NCBI GenBank assembly: GCA_018065205.1
Contig: JAGHTR010000056.1
Location: 1 to 5,266, forward strand
From: Candidatus Colicola caccequi
GTDB lineage: Bacteria; Bacteroidota; Bacteroidia; Bacteroidales; Paludibacteraceae
Direction: 5' to 3'
Length of the DNA: 5,266 nucleotides
Each line of letters begins with the position of its first letter. Within the stretch, counting starts at the first letter, position 1. Under the pieces are notes generated by a model. The model worked only from the letters and a program-made list of their open reading frames with translations. It was not told where the DNA came from and searched no databases. A program made the translations under genes and the position numbers. This document shows positions 1 to 5,266 of this stretch, piece by piece.

Positions 1-2802
1 ACGATCACGTTTGCTATAGAGCGTGTTGTATTCACGTACACGGTCAAAGATAACCACGGTATCGTTGATTGAGTAACCGATAACGGTCAGGATAGCCGCA
101 ATAAAACTTTGGTCAATCTCCATAGAGAAAGGCATCACTTTCCATAATAGAGCGTAGCAACCTAATACGATGATTGAGTCGTGAGCCAGGGCTACAACGG
201 CACCGGTAGAGTATGCAAAGTTACGGAAGCGCAACAGGATATACAAGAAGATACCAATCAATGCGCAGATGACAGCGATGAAGGCAGCCGTAGTAATGTC
301 GTCAGCAATAGCCGGACCTACTTTTTGCGATTGCATGATACCAACCTCAGGATTGATTTCGGTGGACTTGAACTCATCCAGCGTCGTTCCTTCGGGCAAG
401 TAGGTCTTCAGTCCTTCGTACAACAGAGCCTCGATTTCGTCATCTAAGGTCTCGCTGTTCTCATGAATCTTGAAGTTAGTCGAGATACGCACTTGGTTTT
501 GACTACCAATGGTGATAACACGCATACTAAGGTTCTCACCTTCGGGGTTCTGAGCCATAAAGGCATCGGTCAGACTTTGTTCAACGGCTTGGGTATTCAC
601 ATCCTGAGCGAAACGAACTACGTAGTTACGACCTCCGGAGAAGTCAATACCGAGGTTCAGTTTACCAAACATGTGAGGCTCCAGACCAAGCAGACCAACA
701 ACTACCAAAGTGCCGGAGATGATATAGAATACCTTGCGGCTCTCCACGAACTTAGCGTGAACGTTCTGCAGGAAGTTCTTCATCCACGGAGTGGTGAAGG
801 TAACGTCAGCATCCTCGTTCTTAGCATAAGCCTCTAACCATAGACGAGTCAGGAAGACTGCGGTCAGGAAGGACGAGATAATACCAATCATATACGTTAC
901 GGCGAAGCCCTTGATAGGACCCGTACCGAAGATAGCCAAGATAGCACCGGTCAGGAAGGACGTTACGTTAGAGTCAACGATGGCAGAGATAGCACCCTTG
1001 AAACCATCTTCGATAGCACGTTTGAGGTTCTTACCGGCTCTTAACTCCTCGCGGATACGCTCGTAGATAAGCACGTTAGCATCCACCGCCATACCCATTG
1101 TCAGCACGATACCGGCGATACCCGGTAAGGTTAGAACGGCAGAGAAGGAAGACAAGATACCTACCAACAGTACCACGTTGCATAACAGAGCACCATCGGC
1201 AATCAGACCGGGGATCCAACCATAGTAGAAGACCATGTAAATAAGGATGAGCAGGAAGCCCAGGGCGAATGACCATAAACCGTTTACAACGGCTTCGTGA
1301 CCCAGCGACGGACCAACTACGTCCTCTTGGATGATGCGAGCCGGAGCAGGCATCTTACCGGATTTAAGGGTGTTAGCCAAGTCCTTGGCCTCTTCTACGG
1401 TAAAGTTACCGGTAATCTGACTATTACCACCGGCGATTTCGTTTTGAACAGTTGGGAAACTATATACATAACCATCCAATACGATGGCTACAGATTTACC
1501 GATATTGTCTTTGGTGATACGTTGCCAAGCCTTAGCACCTTCAGCGTTCATGGACATACTTACGGTAGCGTAAGCAGACAGTTGACCAAAGTCAGCGCGA
1601 GCGTCGGTAATCACGTCACCTTCCAGAGAAGCACGACCATCGCGTTGAGCCTTGAGGGCGATTAACTGATAGTAAGCACCGGCTTCATCAATAGCCTTGA
1701 CGGTCCAGAAGAAGCGGAGGTCACGTGGCAGCACTTGCTTAGCAATCGTGGAGTTAAGCATAGCGTTAACACGAGCGGTATCGGTGTAATGAACGGTACC
1801 AACGACAGGTCCACGGAAGGCTTGTCCGGCTTGGTTGATGCTGGGCGTCATGATAGCGAACAGAGGATGATCTTTCTTATATTGCTCTACGGCAGCAGCG
1901 TTATCTTCCGTTTGAGCTAAGGTATCCTCGGCAAGGCTCTCTACCAACGAAGCAATATCTTCGTTAGCATCAACGTCCTCGTCCTCTTTATCGGAGTGCC
2001 CGGAGGCACCGTTTGCGTTCTCGTTTGCGTTATCGTTTACGTTAATCTTTGCATATTCGCGGTCAATTTGGGCGATAGCGGGCAGGATCTCGTTGAATTC
2101 GTACGTCTCCCAGAACTCCAGGTTAGCACTACCTTGAAGGAGTTTACGAACGCGCTCAGGTTCTTTAATACCCGGTAACTCAATCAGGATACGACCTGCT
2201 TGGCTGAGTTTTTGGATGTTAGGTTGAACAACACCGAAACGGTCGATACGGGTGCGGAGCACGTTAAACGAGTTATTGATAGCGCCATCAACCTCTTCAC
2301 GAATCACTTTCTCCACTTCGTCATTGGTGGAAGTGAGGGTGACTTTATCTTTGAGTTCAAACGTAGAGAAGACGCTGGCGAGTTGGGCGTTAGCATCAAT
2401 CTCCTTGTAGGACTCAATGAAAAGAGTAACGAAGTCAGCACCGCTGTTCTTCTGTTTGTCCTGAGCCATCTTCATGGCTTTGTCGAAGTTCTCCGAGGTG
2501 TTGTAACCACTTAAAGCGCGAAGGATTTCAGGAACGGAAACCTCCATGGTTACGTTCATACCACCCTTCAAGTCCAGACCCAAGTTGAGTTCTTTCTCAC
2601 GGCACTCTTTCAGCGTGTAACCGAACCACACTTTCTCAGGAGCGATGGAATCCAGATAAGCATACTCTTTAGCGGCATCACCGCCGGCATACTCCTTAGC
2701 CTTCTTGTTGTAATGAGAAGTAACTAAGGAGAAACTCAAATAAAAGGCGCATACAAGTGCTAAGCACACCGCCATAATTCGAACTAATCCTTTGTTTTGC
2801 AT
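1..2802 (-). CDS. secDF: SecDF fused protein-export membrane protein (3' end beyond the window)
   Basis: This is the proton-driven accessory subunit of the Sec translocon, which pulls exported proteins across the inner membrane. The frame is open from an ATG at 2802 to position 1, giving 934 codons without a stop. Residues 7-27 form the first membrane helix. The SecD family motifs follow: LGLDLKGG (74-81), RTRIDRFG (183-190), VGPSLG (496-501) and GMAVDANVLIYERI (570-583) with D574, then helices to about 653. SecF begins near 685 with a helix at 691-707, GIDFSGG (718-724), VGPAIADD (828-835) and YSINDTVVIFDRVRE with D914. In characterised SecDF, aspartates matching D574 and D914 are needed for proton flow; the partner arginine and the last two SecF helices would lie just off the window. 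A fused SecDF is usual in Bacteroidota. The start is favoured because MQNKGLVRI leads straight into the first helix; there is no Shine-Dalgarno sequence. Arginine codons are almost all CGT/CGC, as in highly expressed genes. Identity is very secure. Confidence 0.97.
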   Translation of the reverse strand, partial: MQNKGLVRIMAVCLALVCAFYLSFSLVTSHYNKKAKEYAGGDAAKEYAYLDSIAPEKVWFGYTLKECREKELNLGLDLKGGMNVTMEVSVPEILRALSGYNTSENFDKAMKMAQDKQKNSGADFVTLFIESYKEIDANAQLASVFSTFELKDKVTLTSTNDEVEKVIREEVDGAINNSFNVLRTRIDRFGVVQPNIQKLSQAGRILIELPGIKEPERVRKLLQGSANLEFWETYEFNEILPAIAQIDREYAKINVNDNANENANGASGHSDKEDEDVDANEDIASLVESLAEDTLAQTEDNAAAVEQYKKDHPLFAIMTPSINQAGQAFRGPVVGTVHYTDTARVNAMLNSTIAKQVLPRDLRFFWTVKAIDEAGAYYQLIALKAQRDGRASLEGDVITDARADFGQLSAYATVSMSMNAEGAKAWQRITKDNIGKSVAIVLDGYVYSFPTVQNEIAGGNSQITGNFTVEEAKDLANTLKSGKMPAPARIIQEDVVGPSLGHEAVVNGLWSFALGFLLILIYMVFYYGWIPGLIADGALLCNVVLLVGILSSFSAVLTLPGIAGIVLTMGMAVDANVLIYERIREELRAGKNLKRAIEDGFKGAISAIVDSNVTSFLTGAILAIFGTGPIKGFAVTYMIGIISSFLTAVFLTRLWLEAYAKNEDADVTFTTPWMKNFLQNVHAKFVESRKVFYIISGTLVVVGLLGLEPHMFGKLNLGIDFSGGRNYVVRFAQDVNTQAVEQSLTDAFMAQNPEGENLSMRVITIGSQNQVRISTNFKIHENSETLDDEIEALLYEGLKTYLPEGTTLDEFKSTEINPEVGIMQSQKVGPAIADDITTAAFIAVICALIGIFLYILLRFRNFAYSTGAVVALAHDSIIVLGCYALLWKVMPFSMEIDQSFIAAILTVIGYSINDTVVIFDRVREYNTLYSKRDR
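2011..2043 (-). repeat. Period-6 Asn-X coding repeat inside secDF
   Basis: Six AAC codons alternate with variable codons (GTA, GAT, GCA, GAG, GCA), giving residues 254-264 as NVNDNANENAN. The repeat opens a hydrophilic, acidic, low-complexity segment that runs to about residue 300 (including DKEDEDVDANED). It lies in the periplasmic part of SecD, between the conserved LPGI segment and the later conserved LEGDVI region. The repeat is seen directly; that it is a flexible, length-variable linker is inference. Confidence 0.7.
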
Positions 2803-2864
2803 AATTTTGATAATTAATTATTTTTAGTAATATTTTTTTGTCTTTTTTACCTTACTTAATGTTC

Positions 2865-2896
2865 GCGTACCCCTATATGCGAGCGCACACCTACGC
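2865..2896 (-). promoter_or_regulatory. secDF: Possible hairpin in the secDF 5' leader
   Basis: In the transcript sense, GCGTA (2896-2892) can pair with TACGC (2869-2865), enclosing a short TGC/GCA stem with a GCTC loop. It would sit at the very 5' end of a leader of roughly 95 nt if transcription starts near 2900. It is the only G/C-rich patch in an otherwise A/T-rich leader. The pairing is short and the internal loops are large, so it may be chance. It matches no riboswitch class I know. Confidence 0.2.
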
Positions 2897-2906
2897 AAAA
2901 AGCCCA

Positions 2907-2938
2907 CAAAAGTACACTTTTTTTTTGAATTACACAAT
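2907..2938 (-). promoter_or_regulatory. secDF: secDF promoter, Bacteroidota type
   Basis: Read on the minus strand, ATTG (2938-2935) is followed by 20 nt and then TACTTTTG (2914-2907). This fits the Bacteroidota primary sigma pattern of a TTG-type -33 box and a TAnnTTTG -7 box. The start of transcription is expected near 2900, leaving a leader of about 95 nt before the ATG at 2802. The leader near the start codon is A/T-rich and lacks a Shine-Dalgarno sequence, as is normal in this phylum. Confidence 0.75.
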
Positions 2939-2964
2939 TTTTTTTAGTATTTTTTGCAAAAAAA
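2918..2964. other. A/T-tract region between divergent promoters
   Basis: Runs of nine T (2918-2926), eight T (2938-2945) and six T (2950-2955), then seven A (2958-2964), lie within and between the two divergent promoters. TTTTTTGCAAAAAA at 2950-2963 is a perfect 14-bp palindrome between the two -33 boxes (2935-2938 and 2985-2988). Such tracts can bend DNA or act as UP-like elements; that role here is inference. No gene is visible from 2803 to 3060. Confidence 0.4.
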
Positions 2965-2984
2965 CGCATTTTATTGTCATTTTA

Positions 2985-3016
2985 TTTGCATAATTGAGAA
3001 AAAAGCAGTACCTTTG
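2985..3016 (+). promoter_or_regulatory. tRNA-fMet promoter, Bacteroidota type
   Basis: TTTG (2985-2988) is followed by 20 nt and then TACCTTTG (3009-3016), a full match to the phylum's -33/-7 pattern. Transcription should start near 3022, giving a precursor leader of about 39 nt before the mature tRNA 5' end at 3061. The spacer length equals that of the other two promoters in the window. Confidence 0.8.
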
Positions 3017-3060
3017 CACTCGAATTCGTGAGGAACGCAGTTCGTAGCGGGTTCTATTAT

Positions 3061-3132
3061 CGCGGAGTAGAGCAGTGGTAGCTCGTCAGGCCCATAACCT
3101 GAAGGTCGGTGGTTCGATCCCATCCTCCGCAA
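3061..3132 (+). tRNA. Initiator tRNA-fMet (CAT anticodon)
   Basis: The cloverleaf is complete: acceptor CGCGGAG/CTCCGCA, D stem GAGC/GCTC, anticodon stem TCAGG/CCTGA with loop CCCATAA, and T stem GGTGG/CCATC with loop TTCGATC. The anticodon CAT is at 3093-3095. C1 and A72 do not pair, while G2 to G7 pair perfectly. This mismatch is the hallmark of bacterial initiator tRNAs (needed for formylation), and A11:T24 in the D stem also fits, so I call it initiator rather than elongator Met or Ile2. The gene is 72 nt to discriminator A73 with no encoded CCA, so CCA must be added after transcription. Two points are odd: position 33 is C (3092) rather than the near-universal U, and the usual three G:C pairs next to the loop are reduced to two by A29:T41. 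The D loop is short (AGTGGTA). It is a single-gene unit with its own promoter and terminator. Confidence 0.93.
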
Positions 3133-3137
3133 CTAAG

Positions 3138-3171
3138 AATAGCGACCTTTTCGGGTCGCTATTTTTGTTTT
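3138..3171 (+). terminator. Intrinsic terminator of the tRNA-fMet unit
   Basis: AATAGCGACC (3138-3147) and GGTCGCTATT (3154-3163) form a perfect 10-bp stem with a TTTTCG loop, followed by a T-rich tail (TTTTTGTTTT, 3162-3171). It begins six bases after the tRNA discriminator base. On the opposite strand the hairpin is followed only by TTCTTAG, so it would be a poor terminator for the converging AI-2E gene, although some bidirectional action is possible. Confidence 0.92.
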
Positions 3172-3221
3172 GACGTTAACGTTTGTAGTTTTCCCACTTG
3201 GTGTTACGCATGTCGCCAGAC

Positions 3222-4307
3222 TCAACTCTTCTCGCTACGAGGATCAATCTTCATCACAAAACGCTTGTAATAATCAATGATGATTGTAGTAAGAGGTAAA
3301 GCAATCAGCATACCTGCTACGCCTAATAGGCTACCCCAAATACTAAGTGCCAACAAGATAACAGCAGGATGTAGTCCCATCGCTTTACCCATAATACGCG
3401 GAGTAAGAACAAAATCATCCATGAACTGAGCAAAGCAGAAGATAGCAATCATAATAACCAATAGTAGCCAAAATGAGCGTCCGGTTTCTACACTCTCCAA
3501 TAAAGCCAGTAGTAAGCATGGAGGAATGCCCAAGGCTTTCAAATAAGGCACCATCGACATCAAGCCTATCAATATACCCATTACGATACCTAACGGCAAA
3601 CCAATGATCTCAAATCCAACACCAAAGATAATTCCCACAATCAATGCCACTAAACCTTGGTTGCGGAAATACGATTGCATATTAACGGATATATCGGTCA
3701 TCACCATTTGCACCATACTGCGATATTTCTTTGGTACCATAGCTAACATTTCTTTATCCAATTGCTCCCAATCTAAGAGCAAAAAGAATATATATAGCAC
3801 ACACACCATAACAACGCCCATTTTAGTAAGAGCCGCCACTCCATTGGTGAGCATGTGCCATATTTTAGGGGTAGCAGCCTTGAGTGCATCCATAACTCCC
3901 TGATTGGTATAAATGGCAGACAGACTGAACGAATCCCTGTTCTGCTGATACTGAGTTACCCAATCCATAGGCAAATATTTGCCTAACTGTTCCGCATGCA
4001 AGTGCGTAGTAATATAGTCACATAAATGCGCCATCTCGTCCATCATAGGTGGCACGATCAACCAGTTAAAACCCACCAAGATAGCCAATAGCACAATCAT
4101 CGCCATCGTCACCGATAACGCACGATTCTTAAACCGACATTTGTACTGAAAAAAACGTACAAGCGGACATAACATGTACGCAATAAACCAACTCACCAAA
4201 AACGGGACCAATACGCCACTCAATCGGCGCATTAAAAAATACAACGCAATAATCACCAAAATAGTGATACAAGCATGAATAATTTGATTCTTATCGTATG
4301 TTTTCAT
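3222..4307 (-). CDS. AI-2E family (PerM/UPF0118) membrane transporter
   Basis: This 361-residue protein belongs to the AI-2E transporter family (PF01594), inner-membrane proteins with about eight helices. Characterised members include E. coli TqsA (autoinducer-2 export) and some Na+/H+ antiporters; the substrate here cannot be read from sequence. Hydrophobic segments lie near 12-30, 31-53, 64-87, 155-180, 217-235, 236-268, 279-297 and 313-345. A soluble loop at about 88-154 separates the third and fourth. The family's C-terminal signature is clear: GLPLGIVMGILIGLMSMVPY (236-255), DDFVLTPRIMGKAMGLHP (297-314) and a glycine-rich last helix (GSLLGVAGMLIALP, 325-338). Length is normal. The ATG at 4307 directly precedes the first helix and lies about 59 nt after the predicted transcription start. 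It is a single-gene unit with its own promoter, running toward the tRNA. The frame one base over stays open past the TGA (see findings). Confidence 0.92.
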   Translation of the reverse strand: MKTYDKNQIIHACITILVIIALYFLMRRLSGVLVPFLVSWFIAYMLCPLVRFFQYKCRFKNRALSVTMAMIVLLAILVGFNWLIVPPMMDEMAHLCDYITTHLHAEQLGKYLPMDWVTQYQQNRDSFSLSAIYTNQGVMDALKAATPKIWHMLTNGVAALTKMGVVMVCVLYIFFLLLDWEQLDKEMLAMVPKKYRSMVQMVMTDISVNMQSYFRNQGLVALIVGIIFGVGFEIIGLPLGIVMGILIGLMSMVPYLKALGIPPCLLLALLESVETGRSFWLLLVIMIAIFCFAQFMDDFVLTPRIMGKAMGLHPAVILLALSIWGSLLGVAGMLIALPLTTIIIDYYKRFVMKIDPRSEKS

Positions 4308-4372
4308 AATAACACTACGGATTTTGCCAAATAAACTAGCACAACTGCATATATATCACACTGTTTCGGCTG

Positions 4373-4404
4373 CAAAGGTAATACTTTTTTTCCATATACG
4401 CAAG
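4373..4404 (-). promoter_or_regulatory. Promoter of the AI-2E family gene
   Basis: On the minus strand, CTTG (4404-4401) is followed by 20 nt and TACCTTTG (4380-4373), a full match to the Bacteroidota -33/-7 pattern. The predicted start of transcription is near 4366, giving a leader of about 59 nt. Because it lies between the ATPase stop and the AI-2E start, the two genes probably are not a strict operon. Confidence 0.75.
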
Positions 4405-4413
4405 AAAAAGTGT

Positions 4414-4430
4414 GTTTTTTAACAAAAAAC
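4414..4430 (-). terminator. Weak A/T hairpin after the ATPase gene
   Basis: GTTTTTT and AAAAAAC form a 7-bp stem with a 3-base loop, 12 bases beyond the ATPase stop codon, followed by ACACACTTTTT on the transcript strand. The stem has only one G:C pair and the T run is offset, so it would be a poor intrinsic terminator. It may simply be the A/T-rich upstream part of the next promoter. Confidence 0.25.
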
Positions 4431-4441
4431 GCTCCTATCTC

Positions 4442-5266
4442 TCATCCCTCTCGCAACCAATGAGCGAGGTCCTTTATCACAATGCCTTGATAGTCATAGT
4501 CCAAATGCCGGGTTCTTGCAATAATCATCTTGGGATAGGCTTCCTTTATCTGTAAAAGAGGAGTATATTCTCGTTTAAAAGTTTCCGGATTAGATAAATC
4601 ATCACTAACTTGAATGTAAATCTTCTCGTTTTGTTTTAGTGCCACAAAATCTATCTCTTTTTGATATAGCATTCCTGCATACACTTCATATCCTCTACGC
4701 TGCAATTCCATCGCCACGATGTTCTCATATATTCTCCCATAATCCATATTTTTAGTGCCTAATTTAGCAAAACGGAACGCATGATCTGCCAAATAATATT
4801 TATCCTGCGAAGCAATGTATTTTTTGCCACGAATATCAAAGCGGCGTACCTTGTAGAAAGCGAAAGCCGAGCATAAATATTTTATATAAGAACCTAATGT
4901 TTTATCATTTGTTGCCAATTTTGCAGAACAAAGCGTTTGCGCCACATTCCTCACAGAGGTTAGATTAGCCACATTATCCAACATAAAATCACTTAGACAG
5001 TCCATTAAATAGTAATTCCGCAGGTTATATTTTTGACGAATATCACGTAAAATAAGAGTATCATAAACATCTGCAATATACTTATGTTTATCCCTCAGAT
5101 CCGGATACACATACGATCCCGCCATTCCACCTTGAATCACATAATCATCAAAAGAATGTTGAATATCAGTACTACCAAAATACTGAATAAATTCAGCAAA
5201 CGAGAACGGATATACTTTAATTTCCATTGTGCGGCCAGTAAACAATGTTGCCAAATCGCTACTTAG
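4442..5266 (-). CDS. ATPase of the AAA_14/DUF4143 type (5' end beyond the window)
   Basis: The frame is open from the right edge to a TGA at 4442, giving 274 residues. The gene is cut by the window, not visibly broken. The first residues, LSSDLATLFTGRTMEI, match the stretch just after the sensor-1 strand of the AAA_14 ATPase family; the Walker A and B motifs would lie upstream, off the window. The usual VYPFSFAEFIQYFG link follows, then a helical region (about 60-140) and the DUF4143 domain. That domain carries a nuclease-like pattern: GRIYENIVAMEL (177-188), EIDFVA (204-209) and YIQVS (217-221). The last has Q where a catalytic PD-(D/E)XK enzyme would have E/D-x-K, as is common in this family, so active cleavage is doubtful. 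Residues are counted from the window edge. These ATPases are common and often multicopy in Bacteroidales; their function is poorly known. An in-frame TTG at 5254 is not the true start. It is more A/T-rich than secDF and uses AGG for arginine at least twice, consistent with an accessory gene. Confidence 0.88.
   Translation of the reverse strand, partial: LSSDLATLFTGRTMEIKVYPFSFAEFIQYFGSTDIQHSFDDYVIQGGMAGSYVYPDLRDKHKYIADVYDTLILRDIRQKYNLRNYYLMDCLSDFMLDNVANLTSVRNVAQTLCSAKLATNDKTLGSYIKYLCSAFAFYKVRRFDIRGKKYIASQDKYYLADHAFRFAKLGTKNMDYGRIYENIVAMELQRRGYEVYAGMLYQKEIDFVALKQNEKIYIQVSDDLSNPETFKREYTPLLQIKEAYPKMIIARTRHLDYDYQGIVIKDLAHWLREG

Noticed and set aside
181..2514. Several plus-strand open frames of 60-124 codons, and a minus-strand one at 1076-1276
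   Set aside because: All lie inside secDF, which is continuous on the minus strand with family motifs throughout. Their translations resemble no protein family and arise from its biased codon use.
2811..2820. Palindrome TAATTAATTA just upstream of the secDF start codon
   Set aside because: A ten-base A/T palindrome in a strongly A/T-rich leader is expected by chance.
3061..3171. tRNA 3' end as an integration site for a mobile element
   Set aside because: No duplicate of the tRNA 3' end and no integrase gene is present in the window; the downstream sequence is simply its terminator followed by the AI-2E gene.
3173..3182. Palindrome ACGTTAACGT downstream of the tRNA terminator
   Set aside because: It is short, unrepeated in the window, not followed by a T run on either strand, and overlaps the end of the minor frame past AI-2E, so no operator or terminator role can be supported.
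3604..3903. Plus-strand open frame of 99 codons
   Set aside because: It lies antisense to the clearly recognisable AI-2E protein, has no promoter or leader of its own, and encodes no recognisable motif.
4336..4350. Four-codon upstream frame (MQLC) in the AI-2E leader
   Set aside because: It has no ribosome-binding context or link to regulation that can be seen, and such short frames are expected by chance in a leader of this length.
5084..5266. Plus-strand open frame of 60 codons reaching the right edge
   Set aside because: It is antisense to the conserved ATPase/DUF4143 sequence and looks like a shadow frame.

Overview
The window looks like an ordinary chromosomal segment of a member of the Bacteroidota, most likely Bacteroidales. 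Three things support this. SecD and SecF are fused into one polypeptide. All three promoters I can find match the Bacteroidota primary sigma factor pattern (TTG-type -33 box, 20-nt spacer, TAnnTTTG -7 box). The two visible gene starts have A/T-rich leaders with no Shine-Dalgarno sequence. I cannot assign a genus.

Layout, left to right. Positions 1-2802 (minus) are the first 934 codons of secDF; its C-terminal end lies off the left edge. Positions 2803-3060 are an A/T-rich divergent control region with back-to-back promoters for secDF (minus) and a tRNA (plus). Positions 3061-3132 (plus) are an initiator tRNA-fMet, followed by a strong intrinsic terminator. Positions 3222-4307 (minus) encode an AI-2E/PerM-type membrane protein with its own promoter at 4373-4404. 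Positions 4442-5266 (minus) are the C-terminal part of an ATPase with a DUF4143 domain; its start and nucleotide-binding motifs lie off the right edge.

The genes do not form one functional system. secDF and the initiator tRNA are housekeeping components of protein export and translation initiation, sharing a promoter region but transcribed apart. The membrane protein and the ATPase are separate units by sequence: a promoter follows the ATPase gene before the AI-2E gene begins. The ATPase gene uses AGG arginine codons and is visibly more A/T-rich than secDF, which fits an accessory gene.

I found no CRISPR array, insertion sequence, phage gene or clear new system. The observations most worth checking are: an initiator tRNA with C instead of U at position 33 and a weakened anticodon-stem signature; a period-6 Asn-X repeat coding for an acidic insert in the SecD periplasmic region; and an open frame just past the AI-2E stop that could be a frameshifted tail or a tiny peptide.
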